A stretch of 51,894 bases of DNA from Oscillatoria sp. HE19RPO (GTDB taxonomy: Bacteria; Cyanobacteriota; Cyanobacteriia; Cyanobacteriales; Laspinemataceae), in NCBI RefSeq assembly GCF_024220515.1, contig NZ_JAMXOT010000025.1, forward strand, positions 1 through 51,894, in the 5' to 3' direction. Shown here piece by piece: positions 17,639-23,973 of the stretch. The position numbers and the translations under genes are program-made. Within the stretch, counting starts at the first letter, position 1, and every line of letters begins with the position of its first letter. Under the pieces are notes generated by a model that worked only from the letters and a program-made list of their open reading frames with translations, had not been told where the DNA came from and ran no database searches.

Positions 17639-18108
17639 AATGCTGGCCCTGTTAATGAGGGATGAAACCCGCCTGATGCGGGTTAGGGGCTAGATGCCGA
17701 CCTGATGGTTATTTCAGCCTGATGTCTGAGTCTTCGGGAGAGTTTAAATTAGATTAATTTAAACTTTTGTATGTTTCTGTCTTACTCGATTCCCACTCCA
17801 ATTGTCAAGAGCTAAATGAATAAGTTTTAATAAAAATAAGCGGAGTGAATGCGGTGAGAAAAAGCAGTTTTCAGATGAGATATTGTATCAAATCCAGACC
17901 CGGTAAAGATTCTCCAGAGGCGGAACCTGAACAACGGGCGGAATTGAAATGTGAAGAATGGATAAAGCCCTGACACGGGTCTCCTCAGCCCTAAAACAGT
18001 TAGGGGCCAAAGACTAAGAATTATGGTTTAGGTTGCCACAACTTCCCAGACTCTAGCCCCTAACTTCAGGGATGAGGGAATTACCTTGCTCAAGAGAGCA
18101 AACTGCAA
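17639..18108. other. 470-bp spacer between STAND operon promoter and cpcG 3' end
   Basis: No gene is seen. Features are: a perfect hairpin AACCCGC-CTGAT-GCGGGTT (17666-17684) just upstream of the ATPase start; the AT-rich palindrome described separately; and the perfect 12-bp inverted pair TTAGGGGCTAGA (17683-17694) / TCTAGCCCCTAA (18052-18063) bounding ~380 bp. A small stem TTGCTC-AAGA-GAGCAA (18086-18101) just after the cpcG stop may assist termination of cpcG. Confidence 0.55.
17742..17818 (-). promoter_or_regulatory. Candidate promoter/operator of the ATPase-STAND operon
   Basis: On the minus strand, TTGACA (complement of 17813-17818) is a consensus -35 box. A weak -10 (TAAGAC-like) lies 17-18 nt downstream. 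About 25 nt further, GTTTAAATTA-GAT-TAATTTAAAC (17742-17764) is a perfect 10-bp inverted repeat with a 3-nt spacer, about 105 bp upstream of the ATPase start. Its size and symmetry fit a dimeric repressor site; the regulator is unknown. Confidence 0.45.
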
Positions 18109-18870
18109 TTACTTCTTACGGGGAACCAGCGCTTCGTAATTCAGATTGAACGTAGAAACGCGGCTGGGGGGGTTACCTTTCCCGTTGTTGAGGTTACGCG
18201 CCATATCCAGATAGAGGGACGGATCGCCTGCACGAGCCACCTTGTCTTGGGGAACGTAGCGACGCACTTGGCTTTGCCAGATGATTTGTGGGAAGCCCAA
18301 CTGCGAACGGTGGTACTCACCATAACGGGGAGTCTTCAGGTTAAAGGGAGTTTCGCCTTTAGCCTGTTGGGGTAGAATCCGGCGACGCTGATAGGGAACC
18401 GTATTGTACCCAAAGTTGTTTAGGTACTCTTCGCTATCGAGCACAGCACTGATAAACCCTTCGACACCCTTGGTGGCGATCACGATGGACCATGCAATTT
18501 TTTCGCGTTCGTTGTAAACGTCGCGGCCTAAAATGCGCTGGACGCAGATTTCGGCGAAACGGTAGTTGCTGTTGGTCTCGTAGTTGAGCCGCATGAAGGC
18601 ATCCGAAGTAGCCAAAGCGCGAATGAAATCGCGAACCGTGATTTGACCGTATCTCAGTTGAGATTCCGAGAAGGTTTGGCGGTTGCTCTTGAGGATTTGG
18701 TGTTCGCTGAAAATTTGGCGATAGGCTGCCCAAATCACCTCATCCATCTCGGTGGGAGAGGGAAGGTTTTCGGTGGTATAGATTTTGGGTTGCTCATCGC
18801 TTCCCACTTCATATCCAGCAACCCGCTGGTTTTGGCTCTTAGGAGCGTACTGTAACAAAGGTAATGCCAC
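18109..18870 (-). CDS. cpcG: Phycobilisome rod-core linker polypeptide CpcG
   Basis: CpcG attaches phycocyanin rods to the allophycocyanin core on the thylakoid surface. The 253-residue protein begins [27 protein letters not shown], the CpcG N-terminus. The PBS linker domain follows (about residues 20-190; [85 protein letters not shown]). The C-terminal extension ends [20 protein letters not shown]..., typical of the linker's core-binding end. The start is GTG at 18870, with GGAG 8 nt upstream. It is monocistronic or follows the HExxH gene on the same strand after 265 bp. Confidence 0.97.
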   Translation of the reverse strand: MALPLLQYAPKSQNQRVAGYEVGSDEQPKIYTTENLPSPTEMDEVIWAAYRQIFSEHQILKSNRQTFSESQLRYGQITVRDFIRALATSDAFMRLNYETNSNYRFAEICVQRILGRDVYNEREKIAWSIVIATKGVEGFISAVLDSEEYLNNFGYNTVPYQRRRILPQQAKGETPFNLKTPRYGEYHRSQLGFPQIIWQSQVRRYVPQDKVARAGDPSLYLDMARNLNNGKGNPPSRVSTFNLNYEALVPRKK

Positions 18871-19135
18871 GTCAGAATCTCCGTAAGTTCAAATTTTAAC
18901 TTCTGCTTTCAGTGGCAGATGCAGCGAATTGGCCCTTAAGGTATGGGAACCCCCTAGAAAGACAAATTGGGTCTGTTCTAGGGATGGCTTGAACCCGTAG
19001 CGCTCAACGGTCACTGCTACCGACTGACTGCCGATTTCAATAAATAGACATCCTTCAGATTACGGGATGACGGTCAGATCAGTCTCATTTTTCTCACCGA
19101 ACGCAACAATCTGTAATATTTCGCCACAAAAAGTA

Positions 19136-19810
19136 TTATCCGTTACCTCGCCAAAAGGCTAGGGGTTCAGGAGTTGCGTCACAGTGTGGCCAATTTCTTA
19201 ACATCTGATCCATTGCCCTCTCATCCATGCCTGTGGCATTCGGGGGTTCAAGTCCCAGTCCCAAACACAGATGAGTCAGGACCTCCAGGAGTCGGGCGTT
19301 ATGTCCTGGGGAACTCAAATAGGCATGAGCATATTCATGGACGACAATGCTTAACCAGTCCTGGGGTGCAGTCCGACCCACATCAATGACGATCGCCACC
19401 GGATCCACCAGGATATTGCAGAGGGCATCAATCCCATATTCCGGGGCGATCGGGGCGGCAAAAATCACGACCTCCCGCCGTTCAGATGCTGGGAAACACT
19501 GATGGCAGGCTTCCAGATACTCCCCCAGTTGTTGGTTAATGGTTTCGATATGCTCTCCAATCCAGGTACAGACTTGGATCCGCTCGATAATATCCTCCCC
19601 GGACCAAATGGTGCTCGGGTCGATCGCAATCTGACGCACCGCATTTAGATAATCAGACCCCCGGACCAAGGGGTCGGACATGATGGGGGGGATGGGGGAG
19701 GTGGGGGGGATGGGGGGGATGGGGGGGATGGGGGAGTTTTCGGGACTCCCCGGGTCTTCCTTTTGATTACCAGCCGAAGGCGGATTGGAATTGGGGGGTG
19801 GTTCTGGCAT
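19136..19810 (-). CDS. HExxH-motif putative metallopeptidase overlapping the cpcS lyase gene
   Basis: The ~224-residue protein has VVHEYAHAYL (about residues 158-167), the zinc-binding HExxH of zincin peptidases. Upstream strands (RREVVIFAAPIAPEYGIDALCNILVDPVAIVIDVG) form the usual edge strand. Other expected catalytic parts (a third ligand, possibly from the LEVLTHLCLGLGLE segment) are not certain. A low-complexity tract of PIPP repeats, encoded by runs of C6-7 with ATC, lies near residues 25-42. The frame is open to 19951, but ATG at 19810 has GGAAGAG directly upstream and is preferred. This start lies inside the last codons of the preceding gene (44-nt overlap), suggesting translational coupling. 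The alternative ATG at 19681 has no binding site. The substrate is unknown. Confidence 0.65.
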   Translation of the reverse strand: MPEPPPNSNPPSAGNQKEDPGSPENSPIPPIPPIPPTSPIPPIMSDPLVRGSDYLNAVRQIAIDPSTIWSGEDIIERIQVCTWIGEHIETINQQLGEYLEACHQCFPASERREVVIFAAPIAPEYGIDALCNILVDPVAIVIDVGRTAPQDWLSIVVHEYAHAYLSSPGHNARLLEVLTHLCLGLGLEPPNATGMDERAMDQMLRNWPHCDATPEPLAFWRGNG

Positions 19811-20378
19811 TCTCTTCCGAGTCAGAGGGGGAATCACTGCTACTGGAGTTGGATTCGACCTGGATCCGGCTTTCGCTACAGAATGAAGCTGTGCTAAATC
19901 CCCCAAACCGGGTGACGGTGCTCGTTCGCAGTCGCAGATCCGGGCTGGCAAACCAGAACCGTTCTACGACACTCATGGTTTCATATTCCGTCACTAGAAT
20001 CAGACCTTCTTCCTCATCCATTTCATACAAACCCGCCACGGGCACGATCTCGGCATAACCCCGCTCTCTGAGGAGTTTTCCAGCTTTGGGGTTATCCTCT
20101 TCCGGGACCAAGGCAAACACGGTGGAGCCAGCGTGATTTTCATCATTCTGGTCCCATTCCATGGAACCCGCCCAGGAGACCAGGGCCCCCCCGACTGCCC
20201 GTTGCGGATCGATTTGATGTAACTCGCAGATTCCGACAACTTGGGGATGATCCTTGTCTAAGGTTTCCACCAGGATTTCTGAATCTCCTAGTTCGGCTCG
20301 TCGGAAAGCAAGGTGATGGGTCGTGCGCTGCGATCGCCACTTCCCTGCACTCCGGCGAAAAAACTCCATTGCGTCCAT
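19767..20378 (-). CDS. cpcS: CpcS/CpeS-family phycobiliprotein lyase
   Basis: CpcS-type lyases attach phycocyanobilin to a conserved cysteine of phycobiliprotein subunits. This 203-residue protein matches the family throughout: MDAMEFFRRSAGKWRSQRTTHH, GGALVSWAGSMEWD, STVFALVPEEDNPKAG, GYAEIVPVAGLYEMDEEEGLILVTEYETMSVVERFWFASPDLRLRTSTV, and RFGGFSTASFCSESR. The C-terminus after ESRIQ is longer than usual and Ser/Asp-rich (SNSSSSDSPSDSEENA). The ATG at 20378 is the natural start. It is divergent from nblA, with 229 bp between them, and overlaps the HExxH gene downstream. Which of the CpcS subtypes it is cannot be settled here. Confidence 0.93.
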   Translation of the reverse strand: MDAMEFFRRSAGKWRSQRTTHHLAFRRAELGDSEILVETLDKDHPQVVGICELHQIDPQRAVGGALVSWAGSMEWDQNDENHAGSTVFALVPEEDNPKAGKLLRERGYAEIVPVAGLYEMDEEEGLILVTEYETMSVVERFWFASPDLRLRTSTVTRFGGFSTASFCSESRIQVESNSSSSDSPSDSEENARTTPQFQSAFGW

Positions 20379-20607
20379 TAGGCTTATCTCCGTTGGCTGA
20401 TGTTTCCGCGCTTTTTCCCTTTTATAATAAGGCTTACAGGGCTTTGATAAACTTTTGTAGCGAAAATAAATCTTAAACTGTACAGTTTGGACAGTTTGTC
20501 AAGCAAACTTAATGATAATTTACAATTACCAGGACCAAACCAAACGGATCACCCGTCTATTCCTGTAGTAAATAAAAATAACCAACGAAACCACCAGGAG
20601 CAAACCT
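20379..20607. promoter_or_regulatory. Divergent cpcS/nblA control region
   Basis: Between the divergent cpcS lyase and nblA genes lie a perfect 14-bp palindrome AAACTGTACAGTTT (20475-20488) and, next to it, GTTTG-TCAAG-CAAAC (20494-20508). A TATAAT hexamer (20423-20428), readable as a -10 box on + and near-consensus on - (ATTATA), lies closer to cpcS. The palindromes are placed where a dimeric regulator could act on both genes. No clear NtcA or NblR consensus was recognised. Confidence 0.5.
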
Positions 20608-20778
20608 ATGGATATGCCAACAAATTTGAGCTTGGAACAAGAATTTAAACTCCAACTCTTGAAAGAACAAGTCAGGGGCCTAACTCAAGAGCAAGCCCAG
20701 GAATATTTACTCGAAGTCCTACGGCAAAATATGGTCAAGGACAATATGTTCAAATACCTGCTCAAAAAGTCAGCGTAG
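20608..20778 (+). CDS. nblA: NblA phycobilisome degradation adaptor
   Basis: This small gene encodes 56 residues. NblA binds phycobiliproteins and recruits Clp protease, triggering phycobilisome breakdown under nutrient or light stress. The translation MDMPTNLSLEQEFKLQ... has the family start (LSLEQEF), the central LTQEQAQEYLLEVLRQNMVKDN helix pair with the conserved Gln/Ala spacing, and the short FKYLLKK C-terminus used in protease binding. AGGAG lies 7 nt upstream of the ATG. It is monocistronic, divergent from the CpcS-type lyase gene, and shares its palindrome-containing promoter region. Confidence 0.93.
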   Translation: MDMPTNLSLEQEFKLQLLKEQVRGLTQEQAQEYLLEVLRQNMVKDNMFKYLLKKSA

Positions 20779-21151
20779 TGCAGAGCATCACCAGGGAAAC
20801 TCCCCTGTTCACCGATGTTCTAACTCTTTCAGGGTCTAAATCTACCTGTCATTTTGCCAGCAACACCCGGGTGATCGCCAATTTCAATAGAGTATCTTCC
20901 TGTTAATGATTAAACCTTGAGAATTTCCCTAGGGAGGTGAGGTTGCACTTCATAATTTTTTCTTCCACACCGCTTGTCCCCAGGCCGTAATTTATCTTGA
21001 TTGGTCATGGGTTAGGGTGACAACCCGAATCGTTAATTATTCACCCCTAAAAATAGTGCCTTAACCCATGATTACCAAAATCCACTCGAAAACGGTAAAG
21101 CCCCGATGGTAAAATGCCAGAACTTCAGGAACTGTCATAGAAGGGCTGAAA
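20779..21151. other. 373-bp spacer nblA-bioB with inverted repeat
   Basis: No gene is seen. A weak 5-bp stem (CAGGG/CCCTG, 20792-20807) follows nblA. Ahead of bioB, TTGGT-CATGGGTTA (from 21001) is mirrored by TAACCCATG-ATTACCAA (to 21077). This makes an imperfect inverted repeat with a ~42-nt loop about 75 nt upstream of the bioB start. It could be a leader structure or an operator; no BirA consensus was recognised. Confidence 0.45.
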
Positions 21152-22264
21152 GTGGTTCAAGCACCCGTATCCAAAAATTCCCATCCATCCGCAGCAGTGG
21201 CCGAGGATGACGCCGCCAGAGGGACAATCGAAACCCTGGGCGAGTCCCTCAAGCAACTGGCCGATCGCATTATTGCTGGGCATCGCCTCACCCGAGAAGA
21301 AGCGATCGCCCTGACCCATATTGAAGGTCAAGACTCCATCCTGCTGCTGTGCGAAGCCGCAGATGCCGTCCGTCAAGCCTGCTGCGGCAATACCGTTGAT
21401 TTATGTAGCATTATCAACGTCAAATCCGGCAATTGCTCTGAAAACTGTGGCTTTTGCTCCCAATCCGTGCATCATCCGGGCACGGATTCGCCTATTTATG
21501 GACTCAAACCCCGGGACGAAATTCTCGCCCAAGCCAAAGCCGCCGAATCCGCTGGTGCCAGCCGGTTTTGCCTAGTTTCCCAAGGCAGAGGACCCAAATA
21601 CAGCAGTCCCAAATCCAAAGAATTTGAAGAGATTTTGGCAACGGTGCGCCAGATTATTGAGGAGACCAATGTCAAACCCTGCTGTGCCTTGGGTGAAGTG
21701 ACTCCAGAACAAGCTAAAGCCTTAGCGGAAGCTGGTGTGACGCGCTATAACCATAACTTAGAATCCTCAGAAAACTTTTACCCAGAAATTGTCACGACTC
21801 ATGCTTGGGGCGATCGCGTCGCTACCATCAAAAATCTCAAAGCCGCAGGCATCCAAGCCTGTAGCGGAGGGATTATTGGCATGGGAGAAAGCTGGGAGGA
21901 CCGGATTGATTTAGCCTTAGCGGCGCGGGAATTGGAAGTTGAATCCGTCCCCCTCAACCTGCTCAATCCCCGGTCCGATACGCCTTTGGGCAATCTCCCC
22001 AAACTTGATCCCTACGAAGCCTTAAAAGCGATCGCCATCTTCCGTCTCATCCTCCCCGAGCAAATTATTCGCTATGCTGGAGGACGGGAATCGGTCATGG
22101 GCGAACTCCAACATTTAGGACTCAAAGCGGGCATCAACGCCATGTTAATTGGTCACTATCTGACCACCCTAGGTCAACCCCCCGACCAAGACCGTGCCAT
22201 GCTCGAACAACTGGGACTACAAGGCAATGAAGCCCCAGTTCCCAAGGGAAAGACTAACGGTTAG
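21152..22264 (+). CDS. bioB: Biotin synthase
   Basis: A radical-SAM enzyme that inserts sulfur into dethiobiotin, the last step of biotin synthesis. Residues 95-102 contain the CSENCGFC cluster motif (Cys95, Cys99, Cys102) that binds the SAM-ligated 4Fe-4S cluster. Further BioB blocks are YNHNLESSENFYPEIV, CSGGIIGMGES, PLNLLNPRSDTPLG and the C-terminal IRYAGGRE / NAMLIGHYLTTLG. The protein is 370 residues, slightly long through an N-terminal extension. The start is GTG at 21152. It is followed by a palindromic repeat element and bioY, so biotin synthesis and uptake lie side by side. Confidence 0.97.
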   Translation: MVQAPVSKNSHPSAAVAEDDAARGTIETLGESLKQLADRIIAGHRLTREEAIALTHIEGQDSILLLCEAADAVRQACCGNTVDLCSIINVKSGNCSENCGFCSQSVHHPGTDSPIYGLKPRDEILAQAKAAESAGASRFCLVSQGRGPKYSSPKSKEFEEILATVRQIIEETNVKPCCALGEVTPEQAKALAEAGVTRYNHNLESSENFYPEIVTTHAWGDRVATIKNLKAAGIQACSGGIIGMGESWEDRIDLALAARELEVESVPLNLLNPRSDTPLGNLPKLDPYEALKAIAIFRLILPEQIIRYAGGRESVMGELQHLGLKAGINAMLIGHYLTTLGQPPDQDRAMLEQLGLQGNEAPVPKGKTNG

Positions 22265-22272
22265 GAAGGAGG

Positions 22273-22434
22273 TTCGTAGTAACGACTTCAGTCGTTTCCG
22301 GGAGAAGAAAGCGATCGCCTTCTTCTCGCCCCTGGGGAGGCTTAAAATCCAGTCCCCAAACAGGCGGTTAATCTGCTCTAGTGTCATGGCTTCAGCCATG
22401 ACACTAGAGCAACGACTGAAGTCGTTACTACGAA
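22273..22434. repeat. 162-bp nested palindromic repeat between bioB and bioY
   Basis: Perfect 24-bp terminal inverted repeats (22273-22296 and 22411-22434, core AACGACTTCAGTCGTT) bound the element. Inside are a HIP1-centred palindrome (GAGAAGAAAGCGATCGCC... at about 22302-22327), a smaller CTGGGG/CCCCA stem, and a 36-bp near-perfect palindrome (22375-22410, centre ATGGCTTCAGCCAT). There is no coding capacity. I know the GTAGTAACGACTTCAGTCGTT sequence as a common dispersed repeat in cyanobacteria. It begins 8 nt after the bioB stop and may act as terminator or mRNA stabiliser. Confidence 0.8.
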
Positions 22435-22452
22435 CATTGCCCCCAACAAAGG

Positions 22453-22494
22453 ACCAATGACCAACGACCAATGACCAATGACCAATGACCAATG
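22453..22494. repeat. Heptanucleotide tandem repeat (STRR) overlapping the bioY start
   Basis: Six units of ACCAATG (one reads ACCAACG) end at 22494. The last ATG is the apparent start codon of bioY. Because the period is 7, ATGs in neighbouring units lie in different frames, so changes in copy number shift which ATG is used. Such short heptad repeats are characteristic of filamentous cyanobacteria. Confidence 0.85.
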
Positions 22495-23070
22495 ACCACC
22501 GTGTCTGCTCCACTTGAACTGATCTGGGCTTTGATTGGCCTCTTGCTGACCATTGGTGGCACCTTTTTAGAAGCCTCAATTGCTAGTCCTTCCTGGAATG
22601 GAGTCCAGGCGGGTATCCCGATCCATTCCTTGGGTGTCACCTATCAAATTGGAGCCGTTCTCCTGGTGGGATGTCTGGGGGGTAAAAATGCTGGTGCCTT
22701 GTCTCAAATTGCTTATGTGGCTCTGGGATTGATGTGGTTGCCGGTGTTTACCGAAGGGGGTGGACTGGACTACATCAATCAGCCGACCTTTGGCTATTTA
22801 CTCGGATTCATTCCGGGGGCCTGGGTTTGTGGTTGGCTGGCCTTTAGAATGGCCCTGCGGCTGGAAAGTTTGGCCTTTAGCTGTGTCTGTGGATTACTCA
22901 GCGTTCATGCGATCGGGCTAATTTACCTGGCGATTAACTTACACTCAGATGCTCAAACCCTGATTGATGGAGTTTTTAAATATTCCGTCTATCCCTTACC
23001 TGGACAATTAGCGGTAGTTTGTGCCGTCACTGTCTTGGCGTTCATCCTGCGAAGGCTGATGTTTTATTGA
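22492..23070 (+). CDS. bioY: Biotin transporter BioY (ECF S-component)
   Basis: The 192-residue membrane protein has about six hydrophobic segments. BioY features include G-V-x-AGIPIHSLGVTYQIGAVLLVGCLGG near the first loops, the ALSQIAYVALGL...LPVFTEGGGL block, and TFGYLLGFIPGAWVCG, the family's conserved GYLxGF motif. It acts alone or with an ECF energising module, none of which is in the window. The start at 22492 lies in the last heptad repeat and has no visible binding site; GTG at 22501 is an alternative. Adjacent bioB supports the biotin role. Confidence 0.92.
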   Translation: MTTVSAPLELIWALIGLLLTIGGTFLEASIASPSWNGVQAGIPIHSLGVTYQIGAVLLVGCLGGKNAGALSQIAYVALGLMWLPVFTEGGGLDYINQPTFGYLLGFIPGAWVCGWLAFRMALRLESLAFSCVCGLLSVHAIGLIYLAINLHSDAQTLIDGVFKYSVYPLPGQLAVVCAVTVLAFILRRLMFY

Positions 23071-23156
23071 TTGGTCAGTGGTTAGCTGTCCCTGACTTTT
23101 AGCAGAAAGCACAGAAGATGGGTAACGCTTGTCCACTTGACTCTCCATTGTTGGTA

Positions 23157-23648
23157 ATGAAATTCAAAAACAACTCGTTATTCTGGATTGCTAGTGCTAT
23201 TAGTGTAATTTTCGACCAACTGACGAAATATTGGGTCGTCCAAAATTTTGAGTTCAAAGAATCTTGGCCCTTATGGGAAGGGGTCTTTCATTTTACTTAT
23301 GTGACGAATACGGGAGCAGCCTTTAGCTTATTTAGCAATAATGGATCTTGGTTGCGATGGCTGTCCTTGGCAGTCAGTTTGGGGTTAATCGCATTAGCCT
23401 GGTTTGGCCCCAGGATGAACCGATGGGAAGAGGTCGGGTTTGGCTTAATTTTAGGTGGTGCAGTTGGCAATGGGATTGACCGATTTCTGTTAGGGGAAGT
23501 GACTGATTTTCTGGATTTTCGCTTAATTAATTTTCCCGTTTTTAATATCGCGGATGTCTCCATTAATATTGGAATTATTTGTCTGTTGATTGTGATGTTG
23601 CGACCCTCTCCCCCTCCCCCTCGGAATGAGGGGCCTAGCAGTCCTTGA
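23157..23648 (+). CDS. lspA: Prolipoprotein signal peptidase (signal peptidase II)
   Basis: LspA is the aspartyl protease in the inner membrane that cleaves signal peptides of lipid-modified prolipoproteins. Four membrane segments are visible. The family blocks are DQLTKYWV, NTGAAFSLFS, GGAVGNGIDR, VTDFLDFR and FNIADVSINIG, the last two carrying the catalytic aspartates. The frame is open from 23118, but Met at 23157 (MKFKNNSLFW) fits family length and is preferred, giving ~163 residues. The last ~15 residues (RPSPPPPRNEGPSSP) are encoded by a C-rich repeat-like sequence and probably came from a repeat invading the gene end. Confidence 0.95.
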   Translation: MKFKNNSLFWIASAISVIFDQLTKYWVVQNFEFKESWPLWEGVFHFTYVTNTGAAFSLFSNNGSWLRWLSLAVSLGLIALAWFGPRMNRWEEVGFGLILGGAVGNGIDRFLLGEVTDFLDFRLINFPVFNIADVSINIGIICLLIVMLRPSPPPPRNEGPSSP

Positions 23649-23973
23649 GGGAGGGATTACGGGGAAGGTTGATAGCCTCCGATCCGGGAGAGAACAACTA
23701 AACTATAAAGAAGATGATTTTTCCGAGACAGAGGTCTAACTAGGTACTCGGGTCCTTGGGGCCGATCGCCCCCAAGGTTCGGGAAAAGCTAGTCCCTGAG
23801 TTGTAGTTCCCTTCACATTCCCTAAGCCATCAGTTCAGTAACGGTCAGACAAACCGGGTTTCTTGACACAATCTCTGTTCCCTTGGCCACAAATTAACCA
23901 TAAAGAACCCGTTAAAGGTCCTCTTGATTCAATATTGTCCTTGGTTATCGATTAAGCGCACAAGCAGAGCATA
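23649..23973. other. 325-bp spacer lspA to PBP gene
   Basis: No gene is seen. It contains the strong HIP1-containing palindrome CCTTGGGGCCGATCGCCCCCAAGG (23754-23777), without a following T-run, and a lone copy of the CCGGGTTTCTT repeat near 23854. The PBP promoter was not identified. Confidence 0.5.

Noticed and set aside
21001-21077. Inverted repeat upstream of bioB as a biotin-repressor (BirA) site
   Set aside because: The sequence does not match a BirA consensus I can recall; kept only as an unassigned inverted repeat.
22453-22494. Tandem repeats considered as a CRISPR array
   Set aside because: The 7-bp unit without unique spacers is a short tandem repeat, not a CRISPR. No CRISPR array or cas gene was seen in the window.
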